This document shows positions 17,246 through 26,027 of a stretch of DNA of 64,000 nt, in pieces (position 1 is the first letter of the stretch; every line of letters begins with the position of its first letter). The notes beneath the pieces are model-generated. The model saw nothing but the letters and a program-made list of their open reading frames with translations, was not told the origin of the DNA and ran no database searches. Source of the stretch: Methylobacterium trifolii (GTDB lineage Bacteria > Pseudomonadota > Alphaproteobacteria > Rhizobiales > Beijerinckiaceae); assembly GCF_022179685.1 (NCBI RefSeq), contig NZ_BPRB01000063.1, forward strand, positions 1 through 64,000, given 5' to 3'. The position numbers were made by a program, and so were the translations under genes.

Positions 17246-18544
17246 ATGACTGGACTCTCCCACCGCGACGCCAAGCATCGGGACGCCAAGGGCCGGCCGC
17301 TGGTCGCCGTCACCGGCATCGGCATGGTCACCTCCCTCGGGCAGGGGCAGGCCGAGAACTGGGCCGCGCTCACCGCCGGCCGCTCCGGCATCCACGCCAT
17401 CGCGCGGTTTCCCACCGACGGCCTGCGCACCCGCATCGCCGGCACGGTGGACTTCCTCGACACCGATCCCCTCGTCGCCCCCCTGCTGTCGGAGCGGTTC
17501 GCGCGGGTCGCCGCCGAGGAGGCCGTGGGCCAGGCGGGCATCGGCTCGGCCGGCGACTTTCCGGGCGCCCTGTTCATCGCGGTCCCCCCCGTCGAGATGG
17601 AATGGCCTCAGCGCCGGGCGCTGGCCGAGGCCGCCGGCGGGGAGGGGGCCGTGACCTATGCCGGGCTCCAGAGGGCCGCCGCGAGCCGGGCGTTCGATGA
17701 CTGGCACGACCTCTTCATCTTCGGCACCGTGGCCGACCGGATCGCCGAGCGCTTCGGCACGCGCGGCTCGCCGATCTCCCTCTCGACCGCCTGCTCGTCC
17801 GGCGCCACCGCGATCCAGCTCGGCGTCGAGGCGATCCGCCGCGGCGAGATGCAGGCCGCGCTCTGCATCGGCACGGACGGCTCGGTGAACCCGGAATCCC
17901 TGATCCGCTTCTCCCTGCTCTCGGCCCTCTCGACCCAGAACGACCCGCCGGAGGGCGCCTCCAAGCCGTTCTCGAAGAACCGGGACGGCTTCGTCATGGG
18001 GGAGGGCGCCGCCGCCCTGGTGCTGGAGGATGCGCAGGCCGCCGCCGCGCGGGGCGCGACCATCCTCGGCTACGTGCTCGGCTGCGGCGAGAAGGGCGAC
18101 GGCTTCCACCGCACCCGCTCCAGCCCGGACGGGGCGCCGGTCATCGCCGCGATCCGCGCGAGCCTGGCGGATGCCGGCCTCGGCCCGGAGGGCATCGACA
18201 CGGTCAACGCCCACGGCACCTCGACGCCGGAGAACGACAAGATGGAGGCGTTCGGCCTCGCTGCCGTGTTCGGCGAGGCGGTCGCGCGCATCCCAGTGAC
18301 CTCGAACAAGTCGATGATCGGGCACACCCTCACGGCGGCCGGCGCCATCGAGGCGGCGGTCTCGCTGCTGACGATCCGGCACGGCCGCATCCCGCCCACG
18401 ATCAACTACGCCCTGCCGGACCCGGCCATCCCCCTCGACGTGGTGGCCACCGCCCGCGACATGCCCGTCGCCCGCGTGCTCTCGAACGCCTTCGGCTTCG
18501 GCGGCCAGAACACCTGCCTCGTCCTCGGGGCCGAGCCCGCATGA
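17246..18544 (+). CDS. beta-ketoacyl-ACP synthase of the VLCFA/lipid A (FabF-XL) type
   Basis: A 432-residue condensing enzyme that elongates acyl-ACP by two carbons. The Cys-His-His triad is in place: Cys183 (STACSSG), His323 (NAHGTSTPE) and His360 (NKSMIGHTL). GFVMGEGAAALVLE and NAFGFGGQN are the other family motifs. Features such as RFPTDGLRTRIAGTVDF and VEMEWPQRRALAEA resemble, from memory, the FabF1-XL enzymes that make the C28 hydroxy fatty acid of rhizobial lipid A, and the downstream adh2XL- and lpxXL-like genes agree. ATG 17246 is preferred over an upstream GTG. The 3' end overlaps the next gene by 4 nt. Confidence 0.88.
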   Translation: MTGLSHRDAKHRDAKGRPLVAVTGIGMVTSLGQGQAENWAALTAGRSGIHAIARFPTDGLRTRIAGTVDFLDTDPLVAPLLSERFARVAAEEAVGQAGIGSAGDFPGALFIAVPPVEMEWPQRRALAEAAGGEGAVTYAGLQRAAASRAFDDWHDLFIFGTVADRIAERFGTRGSPISLSTACSSGATAIQLGVEAIRRGEMQAALCIGTDGSVNPESLIRFSLLSALSTQNDPPEGASKPFSKNRDGFVMGEGAAALVLEDAQAAAARGATILGYVLGCGEKGDGFHRTRSSPDGAPVIAAIRASLADAGLGPEGIDTVNAHGTSTPENDKMEAFGLAAVFGEAVARIPVTSNKSMIGHTLTAAGAIEAAVSLLTIRHGRIPPTINYALPDPAIPLDVVATARDMPVARVLSNAFGFGGQNTCLVLGAEPA

Positions 18545-19305
18545 GCGGCCCGGACCAGCGCCGCGTCCTCGTCACCGGGGGCGCCTCGGGCCTCGGCGCG
18601 GCGATCGTGCAGGCCCTGGCGGCGGGGGGATACGCCGTCGACTTCACCTATCGCTCCTCCGCCGCGCAGGCCGAGGCGCTGCTCGGCGCGTTGCGCGCCG
18701 CCCATCCCGAGGGGGCGTTTTCGGCCCACCCCCTCGACCTGTCGGACCGGGCCGCCCTCGACGCCTTCTGCGAGGCGCAGGAGGGCGCGGGCTGGTACGG
18801 CCTCGTGCACAATGCCGGGCAATCGAGCGACGCGCTGGCCGCCATGCTGGACCAGGACCGGGCGGAAGCCGCCATGCAGGTCAACTTCTTCTCGCTGACC
18901 CGGCTGGCCAAGGCCCTGGTGCGGGGGATGATCCGGGCCAGAGCCGGCCGCATCGTCGCCATCGGCTCGGTGGCGGCCCTGCGGGGCAATGCCGGCAACG
19001 CGGCCTATGCCGCGACCAAGGGCGCCCTGATCGCCTATTGCCGGACGCTGGCCATCGAGTCGGCCAGGCGCGGCGTCACCGTCAACGTCATCGCGCCGGG
19101 CTTCATCGACACCGCGATGATGGCCCCTTACGCCGCCCACAGGGCCGGGATGGAGCGCCAGATCCCGGCGGGGCGCTTTGCCGCCCCCGCCGAGGTCGCG
19201 GGCCTGGCAGCCTTCCTGATGGGGGATGCGGCCGCCTACGTCACCGGCGCCGTCCTGCCCGTCGACGGCGGCCTGACCGCGATGATGGGCGTGCACCGCA
19301 CCTGA
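18541..19305 (+). CDS. SDR-family 3-oxoacyl-ACP reductase-like protein
   Basis: A 254-residue short-chain dehydrogenase: TGGASGLG cofactor motif, HNAG, catalytic Ser at GSVAALRG, Y-x-x-x-K at AAYAATKGAL, and VNVIAPGFIDTAM. FabG-like reductases take the product of the ketoacyl synthase, and the ATGA overlap with that gene supports coupled synthesis. The C-terminal VTGAVLPVDGGL is typical. It probably reduces a 3-oxoacyl-ACP in very-long-chain fatty acid synthesis. Confidence 0.88.
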   Translation: MSGPDQRRVLVTGGASGLGAAIVQALAAGGYAVDFTYRSSAAQAEALLGALRAAHPEGAFSAHPLDLSDRAALDAFCEAQEGAGWYGLVHNAGQSSDALAAMLDQDRAEAAMQVNFFSLTRLAKALVRGMIRARAGRIVAIGSVAALRGNAGNAAYAATKGALIAYCRTLAIESARRGVTVNVIAPGFIDTAMMAPYAAHRAGMERQIPAGRFAAPAEVAGLAAFLMGDAAAYVTGAVLPVDGGLTAMMGVHRT

Positions 19306-19607
19306 TGGCGCGCGCGATCATGACAACCCGGCTCCCCGCCCTGTACGCCGCCTGCCTCCTCGCAGTCCTCGGCGCGGGGCCGGCCGTGGCCGAACCCGTG
19401 CCCTACCGCCTCGACGGCCTGCCGCGCGGCGAGGCGCTCAGCATCCGCGCCGAGCCGGATGCGGGCGCCGAGGTGGTCGGCGAGATCCGCGGCCGGGCCC
19501 TGGTCTCCGGCTGCACCAACGACACCCCGAGCCGCACCACCTGGTGCCGCGTCAAGGTCGGCCGCGCGGTGGGCTGGGCCCGGCGGCGGTATCTGGTGCC
19601 GGAGTGA
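19305..19607 (+). CDS. secreted SH3-domain protein
   Basis: A 100-residue protein with a signal peptide (LPALYAACLLAVLGAGPAVA, cleavage around AVA-EP) followed by a bacterial SH3-like module with LSIRAEPDAGAEVVGEI and WCRVKVGRAVGWARRRYL. Its start overlaps the SDR stop by one base (TGATG). A second ATG at 19320 also leaves an intact signal peptide. Periplasmic; such domains often bind peptidoglycan or partner proteins. Why it is coupled to fatty-acid genes is unclear. Confidence 0.75.
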   Translation: MARAIMTTRLPALYAACLLAVLGAGPAVAEPVPYRLDGLPRGEALSIRAEPDAGAEVVGEIRGRALVSGCTNDTPSRTTWCRVKVGRAVGWARRRYLVPE

Positions 19608-19694
19608 CCCGGCTTGATGCGCCCCGGCGGGCTGCGTAGGGATACCGTGACGCGGATGGAAGCCGGTTCAGGTCGTGCCGCGGCCCGAGTGCGG

Positions 19695-19808
19695 GCCTCT
19701 CCTCCCCCTTGTGGGGAGGAGCCGGAGGTGGGGGTGGTGCAGGAGGCACCGATCCGCTCGATCCTGAACCACCCCCACCCCTGACCCCTCCCCACAAGGG
19801 GGAGGGGA
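19695..19808. repeat. dispersed palindromic intergenic repeat, copy 1 (full length)
   Basis: An element of about 114 bp bounded by two G/C-rich hairpins, each with arms like CTCCCC and GGGGAG around TTGTG or CACAA, with an inner GGTGGGGGTGGT / ACCACCCCCACC pair. The whole element is therefore a long imperfect palindrome. A near-complete reverse-oriented copy is at 44411-44524 and a half copy at 37395-37460. It sits between the SH3 gene and the zinc dehydrogenase gene. Confidence 0.85.
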
Positions 19809-19879
19809 AGACGCCCGAGACGGCGCCCTGAACCTAACTCGCAATGCGGCGGCCCGCCCCGGCAGCCGGAAAGACCGTG

Positions 19880-20902
19880 ATGCAAGCCCTGCAACTCTTC
19901 GGAGACCGTGACCTGCGCCTGACCGAGGTCGAGGCGCCGCCGCCGCCCGGTCCCGGCGAGGTCCAGGTGCGCGTGCGCGCGGTCGGGCTCAATTTCATCG
20001 ACGTCTGGGGCTTTCGCGGGATGGCCTTCGCCAAGCGCAGGCTGCCGCTGACGGTGGGTGCCGAGGCGGCGGGCGAGGTCGCGGCTTTGGGCGAGGGCGT
20101 CACGGGCCTCGCGGTCGGCGATTCCGTGGCGCTCTACGGCGCGCAGACCTGCGGGCATTGCAAGGCCTGCCGCGAGGGCCGCGACAACCTCTGCGAGGAG
20201 GTGGCCGGGGTGATGGGCTTCCATATCGACGGCTTCGCCCGCGAGCGGGTCAACATGCCGGCCCGCCTCGTGGTCAAGGTGCCGCCGGGCGTCGGCCTGG
20301 TCGATGCCGCCTGCGCGCCGATCGCCTTCGGCACCGTGCAGCACATGCTGTTCGACAACGCCAGGCTCGAACCGGGCGAGAGCGTGCTGGTCCATGCCGG
20401 CGGCTCCGGCATCGGCACGGCGGCGATCCGCATGGCCAAGGCCATCGGCTGCACGGTCTACACGACGGTGGGCGACGACGAGAAGGGCGCCAAGGCCGCC
20501 GAGCTCGGGGCCGACCACGTCGTGAACTACCGCACCGAGCGCTTCGAGGGCGAGGTGCGGCGGCTGACGAAGCGCAAGGGCGTGGACGTGGTGTTCGAGC
20601 ATGTCGGGCCCGACACCTGGAACGGCTCCCTGCTCTGCCTCAAGCGCGGCGGGCGCCTCGTGACCTGCGGCTCGACCTCGGGCGTGTCCACGACCATGAA
20701 CCTGATGCAGCTGTTCCAGCAGCAATACCGCATCACCGGCTCGTTCGGCTGCCGGCTCGCCAACATCCGCGAATCGCTGGACAAGATGGCGCAGGGCATC
20801 CTGCCGGTGGTCGACACGGTCTATCCCCTGGCCGCCTTCGCGCAGGGGCTGGAGCGGCTCGAATCCCGCAAGGTCTTCGGCAAGATCCTGGTGGAGTTCT
20901 GA
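19880..20902 (+). CDS. zinc-binding alcohol dehydrogenase-like protein of the lipid A VLCFA cluster
   Basis: A 340-residue medium-chain dehydrogenase. A structural-zinc loop with four cysteines is visible (CGHCKACREGRDNLC, around residues 93-107), as is VGLNFIDVWGFRG. The nucleotide-binding segment is VHAGGSGIGTAA. Together with the following acyltransferase it matches the adh2XL-lpxXL pair of rhizobial very-long-chain fatty acid clusters, where it is thought to act as an oxidoreductase (possibly enoyl reductase) in C28 chain synthesis. ATG 19880 begins the conserved region; 12 upstream codons belong to repeat-adjacent sequence. Confidence 0.85.
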   Translation: MQALQLFGDRDLRLTEVEAPPPPGPGEVQVRVRAVGLNFIDVWGFRGMAFAKRRLPLTVGAEAAGEVAALGEGVTGLAVGDSVALYGAQTCGHCKACREGRDNLCEEVAGVMGFHIDGFARERVNMPARLVVKVPPGVGLVDAACAPIAFGTVQHMLFDNARLEPGESVLVHAGGSGIGTAAIRMAKAIGCTVYTTVGDDEKGAKAAELGADHVVNYRTERFEGEVRRLTKRKGVDVVFEHVGPDTWNGSLLCLKRGGRLVTCGSTSGVSTTMNLMQLFQQQYRITGSFGCRLANIRESLDKMAQGILPVVDTVYPLAAFAQGLERLESRKVFGKILVEF

Positions 20903-21008
20903 AATCCTCCCGCGGCGACGCGAAATCGTCTAAGCGGGGGACGGCCGATCCGGCCGCCGACCCATCGCGAGGCCCGCGCCGACGGGACGCCGCGACCCGG
21001 AGCCTCCC

Positions 21009-22037
21009 TTGCTGCGCCTCGCCCTGATCCTGCAACGCTCCGGCCCCCGGCTGGCCGGCTACGCCATGGTCCCGCTGATCCGGGCCCTGTTCTGGCTGGC
21101 CCGCGCCCTCGGCCCCGAGCGCGCCAGCGATACCGGGGCCGGGCTGCTGCGGCGGATCGGCCCCTGGCTGCCGGCTCACCGCACGGCGGTGGCCAACCTG
21201 CGCGCGGCCTTTCCGGGGATGGCGGAGGCCGAGGTCCAGGCGCTCGCCCGCGGGGCCTGGGACAACCTCGGGCGCACGGGCGCCGAATACGCCCACCTCG
21301 ACACTCTGTTCGACTACGACCCCGCCATCCCCGAGAGCCAGCGCATGGAGGTCTCGGGGCTGGAGCACTTCTACGCCCTGCGCGACGACGGCAAGCCGGG
21401 CCTGATCTTCTCCGCCCATCTCGGCAACTGGGAATTGCCCGCCATCTGCGCCGCCAAGTTCGGCCTGGAGGCGACCGCGGTGTTCCGCCCGCCCAACAAC
21501 CCGGCCGCCGCCCGCCTCGTGCAGGAGGTCCGGCGCCGCACCATGGGGGGACTTGCGGCCTCCGGGCCGGGGGCGGCCTTCGCCATGCAGGGCGTGGTGG
21601 AGCGCGGCGGCCATCTCGGGCAGTTGATCGACCAGCACTTCACCCGCGGCGTGGTGGTCGAGTTCTTCGGCCGGCCGTGCCTGGCCAACCCCCTGCTGGC
21701 CAAGCTCGCCCGGCACTACGACTGCCCGGTCCACGGCGCCCGCGTGGTGCGGCTCGGCGGCGGCCGCTTCCGGCTGGAACTGACCCCGCCGCTGGCGCTG
21801 CCCCGCGACGCGGGCGGCGAGATCGAGGTGGCCGGCGCGATGCAGGCGATGACGGCCGTGCTGGAAGGCTGGGTGCGGGAGAATCCCGGCCAGTGGCTCT
21901 GGATGCACCGCCGCTGGCGGCCCAACATGCTGCCGAAGGCGCGCACGCCCACCGCAGCCGCGGAGGTCCGGCCCTCACCGGTGGTTGAGCCGTCTCAAGC
22001 CAACGTGACTTCACAGGGCGGCGCGGGCGCGCTCTGA
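21009..22037 (+). CDS. lpxXL: lipid A very-long-chain acyltransferase, LpxXL/HtrB family
   Basis: A 342-residue membrane-associated acyltransferase, probably adding the long hydroxy-acyl chain to lipid A at the cytoplasmic face of the inner membrane. The family H-x4-E catalytic motif appears in SAHLGNWE (about residue 137). VFRPPNNP and LIDQHFTRGVVVEFFGRP are further LpxL-family blocks, and QWLWMHRRW lies near the end. Start is TTG 21009 with GGAG about 8 nt upstream. The last 35 residues are not conserved-looking and probably form a disordered tail. Confidence 0.85.
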   Translation: MLRLALILQRSGPRLAGYAMVPLIRALFWLARALGPERASDTGAGLLRRIGPWLPAHRTAVANLRAAFPGMAEAEVQALARGAWDNLGRTGAEYAHLDTLFDYDPAIPESQRMEVSGLEHFYALRDDGKPGLIFSAHLGNWELPAICAAKFGLEATAVFRPPNNPAAARLVQEVRRRTMGGLAASGPGAAFAMQGVVERGGHLGQLIDQHFTRGVVVEFFGRPCLANPLLAKLARHYDCPVHGARVVRLGGGRFRLELTPPLALPRDAGGEIEVAGAMQAMTAVLEGWVRENPGQWLWMHRRWRPNMLPKARTPTAAAEVRPSPVVEPSQANVTSQGGAGAL

Positions 22038-22044
22038 TGCGGCC

Positions 22045-22824
22045 ATGACGCAAGGCTTTCTCGCTCACGGCCGGGCCGGCCTGTCCCTGGCGGTCCTGGC
22101 CGCCCTCTGCGCCGTGCCGGGCGTCGCCGTCGCCGAGCCCGTGCGCGCAGAACCTTTGCGCGCCGAACCTTTGCGCGCCGTCGTCGAGATGTTCACCAGC
22201 CAGGGTTGCGCCGTCTGCCGCTCGGCCGATCCGGTGGTGGGGGAGCTGGCCCGCCGGCCAGGCGTCCTCGCCCTGACCTTCCCCGTCACCTACTGGGACT
22301 ATCTCGGCTGGCGCGACACCCTGGCCCAGCGCCCCTTCACCGAGCGCCAGCACGCCTACGGCAGTTCCCGCGGCGCGCGGCAGGTCTACACGCCCCAGGC
22401 CGTGGTCAACGGCGGCGCCTCCGTGGTGGGCTCGGACCGGGCCGGCCTGGAGCGCGTCCTGGGCGAGGCGGCGATGCAGGGGGGCCTGCCCGTCCCGGTC
22501 CGCGGCGAGGAGCGCGGCGGCCGGATCGTGGTGGACGTCGGCGGCGACGCCGGCGGCAAGGGCGAGGTCTGGCTGGTGCCGGTGCTGCGCAGCCGGGCCG
22601 TCACGATCGAGCACGGCGAGAACAAGGGCCGGGTGGCGACCTACGTCAACGTCGCCCGCGGCCTCCAGCGCCTCGGCACCTGGACGGGGCAGGCGGCCCG
22701 CTACGAGATCTCCCGCAAGGCGGTCGAGGGCGCCGAGGCCGATACCTGGGCGATCGTCGTCCAGGGCGCCCCGAACGGCCGGCCCGGCCGCATCTGGGGG
22801 GCGGCCAAGGGGCCGGGCCTGTAG
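22045..22824 (+). CDS. DUF1223 thioredoxin-like secreted protein
   Basis: A 259-residue exported protein with a signal peptide ending near VAVAEP. The DUF1223 start, VVEMFTSQGCAVCRSADPVVGELARR, carries a CxxC (Cys-Ala-Val-Cys). FPVTYWDYLGWRDTLAQRPFTERQHAY and YTPQAVVNGG complete the family signature. A short duplication, RAEPLRAEPLRA, lies between signal peptide and domain. It starts 7 nt after lpxXL. The thioredoxin-like fold suggests a periplasmic redox role, not demonstrated. Confidence 0.88.
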   Translation: MTQGFLAHGRAGLSLAVLAALCAVPGVAVAEPVRAEPLRAEPLRAVVEMFTSQGCAVCRSADPVVGELARRPGVLALTFPVTYWDYLGWRDTLAQRPFTERQHAYGSSRGARQVYTPQAVVNGGASVVGSDRAGLERVLGEAAMQGGLPVPVRGEERGGRIVVDVGGDAGGKGEVWLVPVLRSRAVTIEHGENKGRVATYVNVARGLQRLGTWTGQAARYEISRKAVEGAEADTWAIVVQGAPNGRPGRIWGAAKGPGL

Positions 22825-22871
22825 ACGGGGCCAGGTCGGTAGAAGGGGCCGCGGTCGTAGGCCTCGGCGGC

Positions 22872-23672
22872 CTACGGATCGAGGCCGTCCGCGACGCGGC
22901 GGGCCGCGCGCAGCTTCTCCATCCGCGCGACGGAGAAGACGGAGGCCTCGTAGAGCAGCAGCATCGGCAGGGCGAGCGAGAGCTGCGAGATCACGTCCGG
23001 CGGCGTCAGCACGGCGGCGGCCACGAACACCAGCACGATGGCGTAGCGGCGCTTCTCCCGCAGGAACTTGGCGTCGATCACGCCGATCTGCCCGAGCAGC
23101 GTCAGGATCACCGGCATCTGGAACGCGATGCCGAAGGCGAAGATCAGGGTCATGATCAGCGAGAGGTACTCGTCCACCTTCGGCAGCAGCGAGATCGTCG
23201 CCTCGCCCGGCACGTTCACCTGCTGGAGCGAGACCGAGAACTGGATCAAGAGCGGCATCGCCAGGAAGAACACCACCAGCGCGCCCAGCAGGAAGAAGAC
23301 CGGCGTGGCCACGAGGTAGGGCAGGAACGCCTTGCGTTCGTTGCGGTAGAGCCCCGGCGCCACGAAGGCGTAGATCTGCGTCGCGATCACCGGGAACGCC
23401 AGGAAGGCCGCCCCGAAGACGCTGAGCTTGATGTTGGTGAAGACCTGTTCGAGGAAGTGCGTCGCGATGAGCTTGGCGTTCTCGACGCCCACGATCGAGA
23501 CGTAGGGGTGGACCAGGATGTTGTAGATCTGGCGCGAGAAGAAGAAGCAGCCGAAGAACATCACCACGAAGGCGATGAGCGACTTGATCAGCCGCGCGCG
23601 CAACTCGATCAGGTGATCGAGGAGCGGTGCCCGCGACGCCTCGACCTCGGCCTCGTCCGCCTCGTTGATCAT
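22872..23672 (-). CDS. tatC: Sec-independent protein translocase subunit TatC
   Basis: The 266-residue multi-spanning subunit that, with TatB, recognises twin-arginine signal peptides. The N-terminal [16 protein letters not shown] is the conserved TatC cytoplasmic start, and six transmembrane helices follow (about residues 24-46, 84-104, 119-145, 165-185, 203-220 and 222-240). [17 protein letters not shown] and VDEYLSLI...[11 protein letters not shown] are diagnostic. It is the third gene of a tatA-tatB-tatC operon, 4 nt after tatB. Confidence 0.97.
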   Translation of the reverse strand: MINEADEAEVEASRAPLLDHLIELRARLIKSLIAFVVMFFGCFFFSRQIYNILVHPYVSIVGVENAKLIATHFLEQVFTNIKLSVFGAAFLAFPVIATQIYAFVAPGLYRNERKAFLPYLVATPVFFLLGALVVFFLAMPLLIQFSVSLQQVNVPGEATISLLPKVDEYLSLIMTLIFAFGIAFQMPVILTLLGQIGVIDAKFLREKRRYAIVLVFVAAAVLTPPDVISQLSLALPMLLLYEASVFSVARMEKLRAARRVADGLDP

Positions 23673-23676
23673 GGTC

Positions 23677-24237
23677 TCAGCGGTCCGGCGGGGAATCGGC
23701 CGGCACGGGCTTGGCCGGGGGCGGGGAGGGGGATGCCGGTTCCGCCGGGGGGCCGAACGGGTCGTCGGCGGGGTCGGGCACCGGCATCGGCAGGGGCACG
23801 TCGTAGCTCGCGTCCTTGACGACGGCGGACGGGGCGCCCTGCGGGTCCGCCCCCTCGGCGGCCTTCAACTGGGCCGTCGCCGCGGCCAGCGTGCCGGGTG
23901 CCGGGTCGGCCTGCGTGCCGGAACCGGACCAGTCGGGCTTGGGCACGCGCGCCTCGACGGCGCCCTTCAATTCGTCGCGGATGGTCTGGACCGGGTTGAA
24001 GCCGGTGCCCGCGGTCTTGACCGTGTTGCGGATGCCGTCGACCTCGCGGCGGACCTCGTCGAGTTCGGCCTCGCGGATCGCCTCGTTGAACTGCATCTGG
24101 AACTCGCCGGCCATGCGGCGCAGCTTCGTCGTGATCTGCCCGACGGTGCGCAGCGCCTTCGGCAGGTCCTTCGGCCCGATGACGATGAGGGCGACGCCGC
24201 CGATCAGCATCACCTCCCCCCAACTCATGTCCAGCAT
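23677..24237 (-). CDS. tatB: Sec-independent protein translocase subunit TatB
   Basis: A 186-residue protein with one N-terminal transmembrane helix ([28 protein letters not shown], including the TatB-type Gly-Pro hinge) and an amphipathic helix ([34 protein letters not shown]) typical of TatB. The C-terminal half is Pro/Ala/Asp-rich and probably unstructured. It binds TatC to form the signal-peptide receptor. Confidence 0.95.
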   Translation of the reverse strand: MLDMSWGEVMLIGGVALIVIGPKDLPKALRTVGQITTKLRRMAGEFQMQFNEAIREAELDEVRREVDGIRNTVKTAGTGFNPVQTIRDELKGAVEARVPKPDWSGSGTQADPAPGTLAAATAQLKAAEGADPQGAPSAVVKDASYDVPLPMPVPDPADDPFGPPAEPASPSPPPAKPVPADSPPDR

Positions 24238-24364
24238 GTGGTCGACGGTCCTGGGCCTGGGGCGACGCCGCCGCCCCTCGGGCGCGGCCCCGGATGGGCT
24301 CTACCGATCCGGCCTTAGCATGTTCGGGCGGCCTGGATACCGGTCCGCCCGAAAACGCCGCGCT

Positions 24365-24646
24365 TCAGACGGGCTTGCGCTCGCCGCCGGGAAGGTGGCT
24401 CGCGGGGATCGCGGTGCCGGGGGTGGTCTCGGCCGCGTGCGGGATGGTGCGGACGGGCTCGTTCGGGGCGGCCGGCTGGACCGGGTGGCTCGCCTGCGCG
24501 GGCGTCTCGTCCTCGGCCATGCCCTTCTTGAAGGCCTTGATGCCCTTGGCGACGTCGCCCATCAGGTCCGAGACCTTGCCGCGTCCGAACAGCAGCATCA
24601 CGATGACGGCGACGACGACCCAGTGCCAGATACTCATGCTGCCCAT
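24365..24646 (-). CDS. tatA: Sec-independent protein translocase subunit TatA
   Basis: A 93-residue pore-forming subunit: helix [39 protein letters not shown] is the TatA/E hallmark, with the FGRGK hinge. ATG 24646 is supported by GGGAGG at -7; an internal ATG three codons later is less likely. It heads the tatABC operon. Upstream lies nagZ with a 177-nt gap. In many relatives scpA and scpB stand in that gap; they are absent here. Confidence 0.96.
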   Translation of the reverse strand: MGSMSIWHWVVVAVIVMLLFGRGKVSDLMGDVAKGIKAFKKGMAEDETPAQASHPVQPAAPNEPVRTIPHAAETTPGTAIPASHLPGGERKPV

Positions 24647-24823
24647 GGCAACCTCCCGAGTCCTTGTCCACGCTTGAGGAAGCGCCTGCGGGGCGCCGCG
24701 TCTGCGATCGGATTTCGGGCCGAACCTAGGGATCGCGCCCCGTCAGCACAAGCGGGGGCCGGGACTCGACGGGTGACGAAACCCCGACGCCGATCGCCGC
24801 GGCGGGTGGCGGCCCGGTCCGCC

Positions 24824-25831
24824 TCAGGCGGCCTGGGACAGGGCGGCGGCAAAGCGCGCGCGGGCCTCGGGCAGGTCGAAGCCCTCCCGCGAGCCCGTGA
24901 GGCGGTCCAGCGCCGCGGCGGCCCGGCGGGCGGGCTCGCCCGCGAGCAGCGGGGTGCCCTCGGCCACCGCCCGCATCTCGTCCATCGTGCCGTTGCAGTG
25001 GAGCGCCACGTCGATCCCGGCCTCGAAGGCCGCCTCGGCGCGGGCGCGGAACGGGCCGGTGAGCGCGTGCATCGAGAGGTCGTCGGTCATCAGCAGGCCG
25101 TCGAAGCCGATCGTGCCGCGGATCACCTGGTCGATCACGATGCGCGACTGCGTCGCCGGCCGCTCGGGGTCGAGGCCCGAGAAGACCACGTGGGCGCTCA
25201 TGGCCATGGGCAGGTCGGAGAGCGCCCGGAAGGGCAGGAAGTCCTGGGCCCGCAGGGCGTCGCGGTCGGCCGCCACCACCGGCAGGCCGTGGTGGCTGTC
25301 GCAGCCCGCGCGGCCGTGGCCGGGGATGTGCTTCATCACCGGCAGGACGCCGCCGGCCATCAGGCCCTCGGCCACGGCCCGGCCGATCTCGGCCACGGCC
25401 TGCGGGCTGTCGCCGTAGGCGCGGTCGCCGATGATGTCGTGGGAGCCGGCCACCGGCACGTCGAGGACGGGGGCGCAGTCGACGTTGATGCCGACCTCGG
25501 CGAGATCGTGGGCCATCAGTCGGGCGCCGAGCCGGGCCATCGCGGCGGCCGAGCCGTTCATGCGCGCGAACCGGCCGCCGGCCGGATAGGCCGGCCAGTG
25601 CGGCGGCCCCATGCGCTGCACCCGGCCGCCCTCCTGGTCGATCAGGATCGGGGCGTCGTCCCGGCCGACGGTGGCCCGGAGGGATGCGGTGAGCGCACGC
25701 ACCTCGTCCGGGGTGCCGACGTTGCGCTTGAACAGGATGAAGCCCCACGGCCGCACGTCGCGGAAGAAGGCGGCCTCCTCCGCCGAGAGGGACTTGCCGG
25801 CGCAACCGAGGATCAGGGCACGGGAACTCAT
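24824..25831 (-). CDS. nagZ: beta-N-acetylhexosaminidase NagZ
   Basis: A cytosolic GH3 glucosaminidase that removes GlcNAc from 1,6-anhydro-muropeptides in cell-wall recycling. The 335-residue length is usual. Signatures: DQEGGRVQRM, INVDCAPVLDVP, KHIPGHGRAGCDSHHGLP (the mobile catalytic His/Asp loop) and LLMTDDLSM with the nucleophile Asp. It follows the SPOR-domain gene on the same strand, consistent with a cell-wall gene block. Confidence 0.95.
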   Translation of the reverse strand: MSSRALILGCAGKSLSAEEAAFFRDVRPWGFILFKRNVGTPDEVRALTASLRATVGRDDAPILIDQEGGRVQRMGPPHWPAYPAGGRFARMNGSAAAMARLGARLMAHDLAEVGINVDCAPVLDVPVAGSHDIIGDRAYGDSPQAVAEIGRAVAEGLMAGGVLPVMKHIPGHGRAGCDSHHGLPVVAADRDALRAQDFLPFRALSDLPMAMSAHVVFSGLDPERPATQSRIVIDQVIRGTIGFDGLLMTDDLSMHALTGPFRARAEAAFEAGIDVALHCNGTMDEMRAVAEGTPLLAGEPARRAAAALDRLTGSREGFDLPEARARFAAALSQAA

Positions 25832-26027
25832 CGGGGACGGCTCGCGCGAAGGTTTTCAGGGATCGGAGGTCGGGTCGTCGGCCCGCAGAATCGAGGCCGG
25901 CAGGGTCGGACGGGCGGCGGCCGCCCGCAAGCCGAAACCGTCCGCCGCGTCCCGCAACCGACGTGGCGGCGGGAGCGTGTTGCTTCGGGGACTCGCTGCC
26001 GCCGACCGGATCGAAGGGCCGAAAAGA

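Noticed and set aside
15452-18382. A 976-codon minus-strand frame over DUF2218, M29 and ketoacyl synthase genes
   Set aside because: It is the antisense shadow of three genes with intact catalytic motifs and has no ribosome-binding site or homology.
19552-19797. Small frame with Pro-rich PAPPPPPAPPHKGEE peptide, also seen near 44423
   Set aside because: It is the translated dispersed palindromic repeat; there is no independent ribosome-binding site, and the peptide recurs wherever the repeat does.
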